A DNA stretch of 64,000 nucleotides from Hebobacterum sp964559435. Its GTDB lineage: Bacteria > Armatimonadota > Hebobacteria > Hebobacterales > Hebobacteraceae. The DNA lies in NCBI GenBank assembly GCA_964559435.1, contig CAZLHI010000008.1, positions 1 to 64,000 on the forward strand, given 5' to 3'. A model generated the notes under the pieces. The model was not told where the DNA came from, searched no databases, and worked only from the letters and a program-made list of their open reading frames with translations. This document shows positions 17,344 to 25,650 of this stretch, one piece after another (position 1 is the first letter of the stretch; every line of letters starts with the position of its first letter). The position numbers and the translations under genes were made by a program.

Positions 17344-19634
17344 ATGCGGAACCGTACGTCTCTGCTGCTTCACCTCATCGCCCTAGTCATGGTTCAGCCG
17401 GCACTCGCGGCCACGGTTCAGGTGATGCCGAGCCGCGCCATCCTCAAGGACGTGCAGGTGAAAACCGACCTGGCACCGCCCAAGATAGACTACACCAAGC
17501 TCAACAGGCGGGGACCGGTGCAGAGCCCTGACCCCTACTTCACGCTCAGGCTGGGAGAGGCGGAGATCTACCGGGATGCGAGGGACAAGACGCTGGCCTA
17601 CTACCGTCCGGTCCTTCGCCTTGGCAAGCGCGCCGGCACCCCACTGGCGGAGGGCGTGGGAGAGCTCGCCGCCGAACTCGAAGGCTTCCGCTTCCGGTAC
17701 TACAAGTTCGAGTCCGCCGGGAGCCCGAAGTGGGCCGACATGCAGGTCGTCGTGGTGGCCGAGCGGCCCGAAGAGGCCACGCTGGAGAACGTGAAGGAAT
17801 GCTGGCCCGAGATCGTGCGGCTCATCCCACTGCCGTTCCGGCTGGACGCGCGCACCGGCGTCAAGCTGAATCTCCCCTATCCGCCGCGGGTGTGCGCGTT
17901 CTCGCGACTGGAGGCGACCGGCGGCGCCGAGGACCTCCGGCGGTACTACTTCTCGACCAACACGCGCCCAACTCCTCCGGACCTACTGACCGATGAGGAC
18001 AACGACTGCCTCAACGAGGCCAAGGCGCGGGACTTCGCGGCCCTCATCATCTCGGACTTGGCGGATATGCCCTCCTTCCAGCCCAGGCGGCGGCCACTGC
18101 CGTTCTGCGCCCGGATATGGTTCGGGGCATCGGCACGCTCAAGCCGCGCGCCGACGTCGAGTACGAGTACTCCGCGCAGCAGGAGGTGATCGTTCGCGTG
18201 CCGATCACCTACCCCAGGCACACGACCCCGAACTATGACTACTACTTCCTCTCCGACTCGGGACGCTTCGGCGGGCCCCACTTCGAGCCCTCCAGCCAGC
18301 CCGATCGTCCCCAGCGGGCGGCCGCCCCGGAGGGCTTCTCGGGCCATTGGTATGAGGGCCACTTCTACGGGCGGAGACTCGTGTGGCCCGCTCCGACAGC
18401 CCTTCGCCTCGCCTGGGATGTGGAGTCCGGCCTGCGTCCTTCGTGCAGGTTCTCGCTCTCAAGCGATCAGGAGGGGTCGCTCACCGCGCATATCTCCTAC
18501 GACCTCTATCCGGACCTCTCGATGCGCCAGCTCTGACAGATCGCAGCCGACCTCGAACAGCGGACGGGCGAGGAGGTTCAACTGCTCCCGTTCACCGATG
18601 TCGTCGATGCCAATCAGATCGAGCTTCAGTCGGCCACTCCCTTCGTACAGGACCTGGTGGCTGCGAAGCGGCTGTCGATCAGCAAGCTCTCGCCGCGGCA
18701 GATCGATGATGCGTGGTTCAGAGCCAGCGTGGAGCTTCCCATCGACGATTGGGCGACGTTCACTCTGTTCATGAAGCTGGGAGAGCTCGGCCTCTGGGAC
18801 CTCGGAGTGCTCACCGGGGCAACGTCCGGCACGGCCGAGGAAGTGAGCTTCGAACTCGACGGTGACTTGCTGCAGACGATGGGGGGCCCCGTTCTGGCGG
18901 CCAGCCAGAGCTACGATCCAGGCGGCGGCGTGTACCAGGTAGGCTTCGACAACTACGGCATCCAGCCCCTGAGCATCGACGGCCTGCGGTTCGCGCTCGC
19001 CGGCGAAGAGAGCGCGACGACCGACATCTGGTTTGACGAGGCGATCACTGTTCCCGAGGTCAGCTCGGCCTCCTCGTTCGACCAGAGCGAGGGCGCTGGC
19101 GGCAGCGTCGGCGTCGCCATTGAAGTGCCCGAATCTCCCGAACTGCAGGCGCTTCAGGATTCGGGCAAGTACACGCGTGTGGCAGTGACTCTCACTCGGG
19201 ATATGATCGGGCCCTCGGAGGCGTCCGAAGATTTCGGCGGCCTCGATCCCGACATCCTGTTCAGCTTCCTCCGCTCGCTCTGCTACCAGTACATCGGCAG
19301 CTCTGACATCATCGAAGTCCCGGTGGCTCCCGCGGAGCTGAGCCAATGGGCGGGGCACGGCAGCGGTCGAATTGTGCTGCGCTACCAAGGGTTCGTATAC
19401 ACGCACGAACTGGACCTGTCCAGCCCCAACAGGGTCGCCATGCGCCGCCTGCCGCGAGAGGGCGCCTACGCGTCAGCGGGAAAGCCGGGGGAGGCCGATC
19501 TGCTGGAGTACCGGGCCGTTTTCGCCAGAGACGACGATACAGTCGTCTACCTCCCACCACAGCCCGAAGGCGAGTCGGTCTAGCTCACCGGCGACATCTC
19601 CGGCGTGATCCTGGACATGACGCAGGCGGAATAG
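17344..19634 (+). pseudogene. Secreted protein gene with one frameshift and two in-frame stops
   Basis: It begins at ATG 17344 (AAGGAGA upstream) with a signal peptide (MRNRTSLLLH to ALAAT). The first frame is coherent to about 18060-18105. There it shifts to the frame that reads TLKPRADVEYEYSAQQEV. That frame meets TGA at 18534-18536 (between MRQL and QIAADLEQ) and TAG at 19581-19583 (between EGESV and LTGDISGVIL). Coherent protein continues after each stop to TAG 19632-19634. Restoring Trp and Gln at these stops needs one transition each. The intact product would be about 760 residues and resembles nothing I can name. Confidence 0.65.
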
Positions 19635-19804
19635 GGCCGATGCACGCCGGGAAGGCCCGATCGTCCTGCAGCCGCCAGTGTGGTTGGCGCAGCCCTACGC
19701 GCATAGGGCGCTAGAGTGCACGTGACAAGCCCTGCTTTCGGTCGCGGAGCCGTGTCCCGGTTCCGATGTCATTGTCCGATTGCAGCGATCCCCAGCCAGA
19801 GCCC

Positions 19805-20929
19805 TCAATCGTGCTGCTCGAGACCTGACGCAAGGCCAGACAGCGCTTGTTGTGTGTTCGCCAGCATCTCAGCAGCTTTGACCGCAGTAAGGCAGCCGTC
19901 CGGGACCGGACCGTGTCCCGAAAAAACGTACCGCCCGCTGCCATCTCCCCCGAGGACCGCGCCCCGCCTCCGCATCTCAGCCGCGAGGTCAGCACAACCG
20001 GGGCTAACTGGCGCGAAACGAAATCCTAAGCCTCGGAGGGCCTCCCCCAGACTGCGTCCTACAGTAGGCGGGCCTACTACGACACGGTTCTCGATTTGGC
20101 TCCGCGCGGGTAGCCCCTGTGCCAGGAAAGCGAGGAGTTGACCTCCGCTTACCGCCCTGCCGCGCTGGTCCAGAACCTTGACGCGCGTTCCATAGCGGTC
20201 GACGTGCAGAGCCCCGATTGCGCCGATGCGGCGAACCTCTGTGGAGAGCCATGTGAGATCGGAAGTGCCTGAGTTCAACCCGTTGCGGCCACACTGCGAT
20301 TGCACCGGCACCGCGAGATATCTGAGTTCACGAAGCACGAGCGCCACGATGGCGGAGGGGGCCCCTTGCTGGCCGCCGACGAGAACAACTTCCCTTCTCG
20401 ACGTAGGTGGGGCCGCCGCGGCCAGCCCCTTCCGGTAGGCCGAGACCAGCCCCTTCTTCTCCTCCACCACGCCAACGTGCGAGATCGGGGCCCAGCGTGT
20501 TGGCTTCGTCGCCCGCACAGCAATCTCAGAGCATCTTCGCTGGGAGTAGGGGGTCCCGCCGGGTCCGAGAGGAATCAGCCAGTCCTGGCCCTGCTGCGCG
20601 TGGGGAGTATCGCAGCAAAGATAAAACGCTGCGTGTACGCCCCCGTTGTCATCGTCCTGGTGGAGGCGCGCCAGGTACGCTAGGGCTGGCAGAGGGACCT
20701 GGCCCAGCCAGAACACGCGCACACCTGCCAAGGTGGAGACCCATGCAGCTATACCCGCGAGGGACCTGGCCGCGCGGGCCGTATCGCTCCCCACGAGAAG
20801 CGTGAGTTCCTCCATCAGAGGCGGGTACTCATACACGAGCAAGTTAACGACCCTCGGAACGTGCTCGGGATCGACGCGGCTGAGAGGAATTCCGGGCACC
20901 GCCGGACCGTCGCCTTTGTCCGACCTCAT
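19805..20929 (-). CDS. Phosphohexomutase-fold pseudoenzyme
   Basis: The start at 20929 follows AGGAGGA. The 374-residue chain follows domains 1-3 of alpha-D-phosphohexomutases. The domain 1 pattern is LLVGSDTARAARSLAGIA and VFWLGQVPLPALAYLARL. Domain 2 is seen in VVLVGGQQGAPS and the VLDQRGRAVSGGQLLAFLAQG strand-helix. Domain 3 is seen in TVGRSLGEALRGLGF and PDGCLTAVKAAEML. The catalytic loop TASHNP is replaced by LCCDTP (residues 104-109). The DGDxDR metal loop has become HVDRYGTR. The sugar loop GExSGH is GDGSGR. The phosphate-binding domain 4 is absent. It cannot work as a normal mutase. A binding or regulatory role is inferred. Confidence 0.65.
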   Translation of the reverse strand: MRSDKGDGPAVPGIPLSRVDPEHVPRVVNLLVYEYPPLMEELTLLVGSDTARAARSLAGIAAWVSTLAGVRVFWLGQVPLPALAYLARLHQDDDNGGVHAAFYLCCDTPHAQQGQDWLIPLGPGGTPYSQRRCSEIAVRATKPTRWAPISHVGVVEEKKGLVSAYRKGLAAAAPPTSRREVVLVGGQQGAPSAIVALVLRELRYLAVPVQSQCGRNGLNSGTSDLTWLSTEVRRIGAIGALHVDRYGTRVKVLDQRGRAVSGGQLLAFLAQGLPARSQIENRVVVGPPTVGRSLGEALRGLGFRFAPVSPGCADLAAEMRRRGAVLGGDGSGRYVFSGHGPVPDGCLTAVKAAEMLANTQQALSGLASGLEQHD

Positions 20930-20978
20930 AGTCGTCCTCCTAAGCTGGAGTGTCCGCTGCGAGCGCGGCCGCCATCAG

Positions 20979-21008
20979 ACTATATCCCCCGCCATATTGA
21001 CAGGTCAA
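20979..21008 (-). promoter_or_regulatory. Sigma-70-type promoter for the mutase-like gene
   Basis: On the minus strand there is TTGACC (21008-21003), an 18-base spacer, and TATAGT (20984-20979). Each hexamer differs from consensus at one base. The predicted start, near 20972, leaves a leader of about 40 bases before ATG 20929. Confidence 0.6.
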
Positions 21009-21058
21009 GTGCAGGCTTCGCAATTGTCTAGCCACTCCTAACAGGGAGCCGCTTTATA

Positions 21059-21094
21059 TTGACATAAGCTACCATATGCCGCACCGAATGTCAA
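21059..21094. repeat. Inverted repeat, possible operator pair
   Basis: TTGACAT (21059-21065) and ATGTCAA (21088-21094) are perfect 7-base inverted arms 22 bases apart. They lie upstream of the minus-strand promoter, between the two divergent genes. They could be paired half-sites, or -35-like elements. No protein can be assigned. Confidence 0.35.
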
Positions 21095-21262
21095 CACTTG
21101 ATCGAAGCCTGATCTGATCGCTGCCGTGATCCCTAGTGACTGGCACCTCGAATCTGCCAGTGCCCTCCGACGGTCTGCCGAGGACGCACGACCCAGGCCG
21201 CTCGTACTTGCGGATAACCCCAGCTTCCTGTAGGATAGGTGCATGACATCAGAGGTGCTGCC

Positions 21263-22108
21263 ATGACACAGGAGAGCAAGCCAAAGCCAGCGCAGGTGTC
21301 TGTCACCAGCAACTATCCCGAAGACAGCCTGAGAGTGCTGGACGCCCTGGCCGATGCGACGGGTAGCCCAAAGGCTCACCATCTGCGCGAGGCGCTCCAG
21401 AGGCACCTGGAGGCCCACGGGAGGCTTCCCAGACCCCTATGGGGCTTCTGTCAGCAGCAGGAGCGCGTCCCAGTCATCATCTCCTCGGTCGATGAGGAGC
21501 AGACTGGAAGTGACGACGACAGCGCAAGTCTCCCTGAAACCTACGCACTCATCTCGCTCGGAGACCACCTCTACCCCCGGAGGTTGGACGTCTATCTCGA
21601 CACCGACAGTGCCTGGGAGCGCAGGGTCGAGCCCAGAGGCGGCTTCGTCGTCCTCGGGGGCCCGGATAAGAACCGCACAGCCAAGGACTTTCTGAAGCAG
21701 TGGGGGGGACTAATCCCGTTTAGCCTAGAACCCGCGGACTCCGAGAAGGCGGACTCCGACAAGAAAGACGACTATGTCCTCGTGGAGCCGAAGACTGGCG
21801 ACAGATGGGTGCCTGACCGACCCACGGGGCCCAGGGAGGACAGGCTGCCGAACGACTTCGCCGACTATGGTCTGGTAGTCGAAGCCCCAAGCCCGAGGGG
21901 AGTCGGCACCTGTTTGCTTCTCGCAGGATGCCACGCATTCGGCACGCACGCTGCTGTCCGGGCCGTGACGGACGCCCGATCAGGAGCCGCCATCGCGCGG
22001 GAAGTTGGCTCGGAGGATGCCCACTTCGCGGCGGTTGTGGAGGTCCGCGTCCGCAATTTCTCCCCCGAGCCCCCTGCCGTACTGAGGCTGGGACCAATCT
22101 CAGTCTGA
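21263..22108 (+). CDS. Ribbon-helix-helix N-terminus plus conserved C-terminal domain of unknown function
   Basis: ATG 21263 has AGAGGTG five bases upstream, better than the in-frame GTG at 21239. Residues about 8-50 (QVSVTSNYPEDSLRVLDALA, then REALQRHLEAHG) fit a MetJ/Arc-type ribbon-helix-helix fold. The central part is acidic with a low-complexity stretch (SEKADSDKKDD). The C-terminal roughly 80 residues (DYGLVVEAPSPRG, LLLAGCHAFGTHAAVRAV, VVEVRVRNF) resemble a conserved block of unknown role seen after DNA-binding or sensor domains in other bacteria. It could regulate its divergent neighbour. That is inference from position only. Confidence 0.6.
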   Translation: MTQESKPKPAQVSVTSNYPEDSLRVLDALADATGSPKAHHLREALQRHLEAHGRLPRPLWGFCQQQERVPVIISSVDEEQTGSDDDSASLPETYALISLGDHLYPRRLDVYLDTDSAWERRVEPRGGFVVLGGPDKNRTAKDFLKQWGGLIPFSLEPADSEKADSDKKDDYVLVEPKTGDRWVPDRPTGPREDRLPNDFADYGLVVEAPSPRGVGTCLLLAGCHAFGTHAAVRAVTDARSGAAIAREVGSEDAHFAAVVEVRVRNFSPEPPAVLRLGPISV

Positions 22109-22603
22109 CCGAGGCAGGCAAGTCACAGGCCTTCGCCTACCGGGGGCCGTGAGTGCCCCCGCGGGATCGCGTCGGAACCTGACGGGAAACAATTGTGCCC
22201 GCGGGGGGTTCGCTTTCACCGCCGGCCGAAGTACTCCCGCACGCAGTCCCCGATGCCGGCATTATCGCCCGTGAGGACCCAGAAGCAGAGCCCCCCAAGG
22301 TCGAGGGGTCAGAAGACGGGGTTCCTCTCGACCACGTTTTGGTCTCCTTGTGCTTGGACATGCGCGCGGTGGGTTCAGATACACGGCCTGAGCGGGCGAT
22401 TCCTCCCGGATTGCTGTACCCGGCCTCCGTGTTCCCCGACAGGCGACCATGCTTGGTCGCAGTACAGTCGAAGGCTATGATGGCGTCCGCGTACACCCAC
22501 AGTCGGCAAGGCCGAAGGTTGTCATCGGCGCGACTCGTATCGTGATAACCATCCTGTCAAAGGTGCGGACCCTTGGGGCCGCACGAAGATCGGAGGCGGC
22601 TGT
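22109..22603. other. 495-bp region without a convincing gene
   Basis: Short frames occur on both strands, but none has a credible start and family-like sequence. On the minus strand, reading toward 22216, a tail of the form LCFWVLTGDNAGIGDCV and EYFGRR looks protein-like. It cannot be extended upstream in one frame, so it may be a decayed gene end. A GC hairpin lies at 22141-22161. The last bases (GGAGGCGGCTGT) are the ribosome binding site of the next gene. Confidence 0.4.
22141..22161 (+). terminator. GC-rich hairpin after the RHH gene
   Basis: CGGGGGC, a 7-base loop, then GCCCCCG form a perfect stem 32 bases past the stop at 22108. There is no T-run afterwards, so it would be a weak or factor-assisted terminator, or an mRNA end-stabilising hairpin. 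Confidence 0.45.
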
Positions 22604-23449
22604 ATGGAACGTGTTGGACTCATAGGTCTCGGCAACGTTGGCAGCGGGTTCGCAGAGAAACTCCTGGATGTCGGGCACCCGCTGAGCGTGCTCGACAAGG
22701 AGCGCGGCAGGATGCAGCCTGCCATCAGCGCGGGCGCCAAGCCGGCCGACAACCCAGGCGACATCGCGGACGACTCCGACATCGTGCTGCTCTCGCTGCC
22801 CGGGAGCCCGGCCGTCGAGGCCGTAATGGAGGGGGACGACGGCGTCCTCGCACATTTGCGGGAAGGCCATCTCATAGTCGACACGGGCACCAGTCGCCCC
22901 GACACTGCCGTCCGTTACGACAAGCTGTGCCGCAGGCGAAGCGCCGGCTTCATCGACGCGCCCATAACCGGCCGCAGTGCCGGCTGGATCATGATGGTCG
23001 GCGGCACAGAGGAGAACTTCGAGAAGGGCCGCAAAGTGCTGACCTCTCTGAGCTACAAGCTCGAACACATCGGACCGATCGGACATGGCCAGCTCCTCAA
23101 GCTCGTGAATCAGCTTGTGCTTGCGGGGCAGTGGGCCGTGTGGGGTGAAGCCATCGAGTTCAGCCGCAAGGTGGGGCTTGCGCCACGGCTGCTCAGCGAC
23201 TGCCTGGAGTTCTCCGTTCCCGAAGTGATGTATGGCGATGACTTCAGCGCTGGCGGTCACCTCGCTCTTCACTATAAGGATCTGGGGTACATATTCGAGG
23301 TTGCCCACGATGCGGAGGCCAGCATACCAGTGACCAGCTTCGTGCACGAGGCATTCAAGGCCGCCAAGGTCGCCGGGGAGGCGAACTGGGGTCAGGCCGG
23401 GGTAGTGACCTACTGGCGCAGGCTGAACCAACCGGAAGCTGGCGGCTGA
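22604..23449 (+). CDS. NAD(P)-dependent beta-hydroxyacid dehydrogenase (HIBADH family)
   Basis: A classic N-terminal dinucleotide fold (VGLIGLGNVGSGFAEKLL) is followed by IVLLSLPGSPAVEAV and LIVDTGTSRPDTA. FIDAPITGRSAG is the substrate Gly-rich loop of the 3-hydroxyisobutyrate/tartronate-semialdehyde reductase family (usually DAPVSGG). HGQLLKLVNQLV carries the catalytic Lys and Asn. It oxidises or reduces 3-hydroxy acids. The DAPITGR variant and shorter C-terminus suggest a substrate other than hydroxyisobutyrate. The next gene starts about 30 bases downstream, and the two probably form an operon for sugar-acid breakdown. Confidence 0.85.
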   Translation: MERVGLIGLGNVGSGFAEKLLDVGHPLSVLDKERGRMQPAISAGAKPADNPGDIADDSDIVLLSLPGSPAVEAVMEGDDGVLAHLREGHLIVDTGTSRPDTAVRYDKLCRRRSAGFIDAPITGRSAGWIMMVGGTEENFEKGRKVLTSLSYKLEHIGPIGHGQLLKLVNQLVLAGQWAVWGEAIEFSRKVGLAPRLLSDCLEFSVPEVMYGDDFSAGGHLALHYKDLGYIFEVAHDAEASIPVTSFVHEAFKAAKVAGEANWGQAGVVTYWRRLNQPEAGG

Positions 23450-23478
23450 ACACGCATCGAATCGGGAGATTGACTGAC

Positions 23479-24546
23479 GTGGGAGACATCAAGGTGGGTT
23501 ACGTGGGCGCCGGGTTCATGGCGCAAGCAGTGCACATTCCGAACCTGGCCACCACGCCGGGAGTCGCATTGGTTGCGCTGGCCGAACTCCGGCCCCACCT
23601 GGGTGAGAAGGTTCAGCGCCGCTGGGGATTCCGCAAGCTGTATCACAACCACCTCGAACTCGCGAAAGACGAAGGGATCGAAGCGGTGGGCGTGTCCGCG
23701 GGGTTTGGAGAGCAGAGCGAGATCGCCACGGATCTCCTTCGCGCCGGCAAGCATGTCTTCATGGAGAAGCCGATGGCCCTCTCCATGGCGCACGCAGAGG
23801 AGATGCTCGAGGCGAGCCGCGCGGGCGGCGGAAGACTCATGGTTGCATACATGAAGCGCTACGATGCGGGCAATGAGATTGCGAAGCGGCATGTCGACGA
23901 CTTCCGGCGCGACGAAGCCATGGGGCCGCTCTTCTTCGCCCGAAACCACGGGTTCTGCGGCAACTGGACTGCCGGCTTGGATGCACTCATAGAGGAAACG
24001 GAGGAGCCCCGGCCGGACCCGAAGCCCGGCCGTTATCCCGAGTGGCTTCCAGAATCACTGAAGACATCCTACGTGGGATACCTCCAGCAATACGCACACA
24101 ACGTCAACCTTCTGCGCTGGTTCCTCGATGCTGAAGATGAGACCAGAGTCGCCGCTGTTGACCTCGACCCGGATGGCTACACAGGGCTCGTCACCTTCGA
24201 CATGAAGGGAGTGCGGGCGGTTATCGAATCGGGAAACACCTCTCACCATGGATGGGACGAACACACCCAGCTTTACTTCCGGAACGGCTGGGTGCGGGTG
24301 AGTTCCCCGCCGCTGCTGCTGAGGAACGCCTCCGCGGCAGTTGAGATCTACCGCGCGGGCGAGACGCAGGAGATCGCCCAGCCGATTCCCGCGCCCTATT
24401 CCTGGGCCTACCGTCGTGAGGCCGAGCACTTCGTCGAATGTGTCAGAAGCGGGCAGCCTTTCCGGTCCGGCGGTGAGGATGCCCTCACCGACGTCCGCGT
24501 GTTCGAAGAGATATACCGTCTCTTCATGAAGACGCGGCCGGAATAG
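23479..24546 (+). CDS. Gfo/Idh/MocA family oxidoreductase
   Basis: GTG 23479 is chosen because GGGAG lies about ten bases upstream. The in-frame TTG at 23470 abuts that site and cannot use it. The Rossmann domain (KVGYVGAGFMAQAVHIPNL) is followed by AGKHVFMEKPMALSMAHAEEM, the EKP signature of the family. The C-terminal domain has the beta-sheet pattern GVRAVIESGNTSHHGWDEHTQ. Typical reactions are NAD(P)-dependent oxidation of sugars or inositols. The insert VEETEEPRPDPK-like stretch around residues 175-195 may shape a specific pocket. It follows the HIBADH-type gene and is likely in the same transcript. Confidence 0.85.
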   Translation: MGDIKVGYVGAGFMAQAVHIPNLATTPGVALVALAELRPHLGEKVQRRWGFRKLYHNHLELAKDEGIEAVGVSAGFGEQSEIATDLLRAGKHVFMEKPMALSMAHAEEMLEASRAGGGRLMVAYMKRYDAGNEIAKRHVDDFRRDEAMGPLFFARNHGFCGNWTAGLDALIEETEEPRPDPKPGRYPEWLPESLKTSYVGYLQQYAHNVNLLRWFLDAEDETRVAAVDLDPDGYTGLVTFDMKGVRAVIESGNTSHHGWDEHTQLYFRNGWVRVSSPPLLLRNASAAVEIYRAGETQEIAQPIPAPYSWAYRREAEHFVECVRSGQPFRSGGEDALTDVRVFEEIYRLFMKTRPE

Positions 24547-24732
24547 AGCACTCAGCAGGCGCCTCACCGCCGCCCGCGTCTGCGGTCGCCAAGCCGGTCC
24601 CTTGTACTGGCTTTGCGACACTCGCCGGCAGAGAATATCGGTGGGCCGGCGTAGTGTCATCCCAGAGAGGCCCGAGCGGCTGCTAGCGAGGTCGCCGGCG
24701 CCCGCATGTCCTACCCCAAAGGATGCTGCACC

Positions 24733-25056
24733 GTGACGAAGCCCACGGATGTGACAGCACAGAACTTCGAGGAAGAGGTAGTCGAGGAAGCGTCCCCGGT
24801 GCTCGTGGATTTCTGGTCGCCTTCCTGCCCGCACTGCCGACGGCTGAACCCCGACTTCGAGGAGGCGGCAGAGCAGGCACAAGGAAAAGTGAAGTTCGCC
24901 AAGGTATCAGTTCAGGACGCCCGGCCGCTGTTCTCGCAGCACCGCGTGAACGCAGTCCCAACACTGGTCTTGTTCCGCGAGGGCGAGGAGCTGGCGCGGC
25001 AGGAAGGCGCTCTAAGTCCGCAGGAGATATCGGCCTGGTTGGACCAACACCTCTGA
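24733..25056 (+). CDS. Thioredoxin-like protein with CPHC active site
   Basis: GTG 24733 (VTKPTDVTAQNFEEEV) has AAAGGA about ten bases upstream. An in-frame ATG at 24706 would add nine residues with two extra Cys. The 107-residue domain has VLVDFWSPSCPHCRRLNPDF, the cis-Pro strand VNAVPTLVLFREGEE, and a normal thioredoxin length. The active-site dipeptide is Pro-His, as in DsbA, rather than the Gly-Pro of thioredoxin, which usually makes the disulfide more oxidising. No signal peptide is seen, so it is cytoplasmic. No thioredoxin reductase is nearby. Confidence 0.85.
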   Translation: MTKPTDVTAQNFEEEVVEEASPVLVDFWSPSCPHCRRLNPDFEEAAEQAQGKVKFAKVSVQDARPLFSQHRVNAVPTLVLFREGEELARQEGALSPQEISAWLDQHL

Positions 25057-25089
25057 TTCTCTGGCTTCTCGGCTGCGCCCGCGCGCCCC

Positions 25090-25455
25090 CTATTGGATGA
25101 GCTCAATCGGGTTGCCATCGGGATCGCGGAAGAAGGCGCACCGAATCCCCTGGACGTCCTGAGGCTCTACGTGGAACTCATATCCCAGTTTCCTCAGGCG
25201 TTCGTACTCGCGGTCCACGCTGTCCACCTCGAGGGCGATATGGGTGTAGCCGACTTCTCCCCTGTCCTCTCCACCCGGCCGCCCGCCGCCGAATAGCTCC
25301 ACCATCGAATCGCCCGCCTTGACTTGGGCGAGGTAAGAGCCATCTTCGAAGCTCAGACGCATCTCCTCTCGGAAGCCGAGCGCGTTGGTGTAGAACTCCA
25401 CAGCCTTCTCGATGTCTGCGGTCCTCACGGCGACATGATGCACTCCTCGTACCAC
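25090..25455 (-). CDS. VOC-family (glyoxalase/bleomycin resistance) protein
   Basis: The GTG start at 25455 has AGGAGGT seven bases upstream. The 121-residue chain has two beta-alpha-beta-beta-beta modules: VRGVHHVAVRTADIEKAVEFY with the first His, MVELFGGG with Glu, YTHIALEVDSVDREYERL with the second His, and FFRDPDGNPIELIQ with the last Glu. This His/Glu/His/Glu set is the metal site of glyoxalase I and methylmalonyl-CoA epimerase-like members. The product annotation cannot be narrowed. It is convergent with the thioredoxin gene. Confidence 0.85.
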   Translation of the reverse strand: MVRGVHHVAVRTADIEKAVEFYTNALGFREEMRLSFEDGSYLAQVKAGDSMVELFGGGRPGGEDRGEVGYTHIALEVDSVDREYERLRKLGYEFHVEPQDVQGIRCAFFRDPDGNPIELIQ

Positions 25456-25650
25456 GGCACACCTCCTGCACAGTCTGTAGGCAGAGAGCTGATTGGCGCC
25501 GGACGGCGCGCGGTCCTTCTCCCATAAGTCGCTCCACCTTAGGCCGCTCTACGAGGCGAGTGCCGCGCGCTCTTGGAGGGCCGAATAATGGCCAGCCATC
25601 ATCGAGGAGAGGAGGTCCTGGCCCCTGCCAAGATGAACAACTGAACGGCA

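Larger units (their letters stand above)
20930..21262. other. Divergent intergenic region, 333 bp
   Basis: This separates the minus-strand mutase-like gene from the plus-strand RHH protein. It holds the minus-strand promoter at 20979-21008 and an inverted repeat at 21059-21094. For the plus strand there is a weaker candidate promoter: TTGCGG near 21209, 17 bases, then TAGGAT near 21232. No ORF in it looks coding. Confidence 0.5.

Noticed and set aside
18534..18536. In-frame TGA as a selenocysteine codon
   Set aside because: The surrounding residues have no redox motif and no convincing SECIS hairpin follows. A second in-frame stop (TAG) and a frameshift in the same gene make decay the simpler reading.
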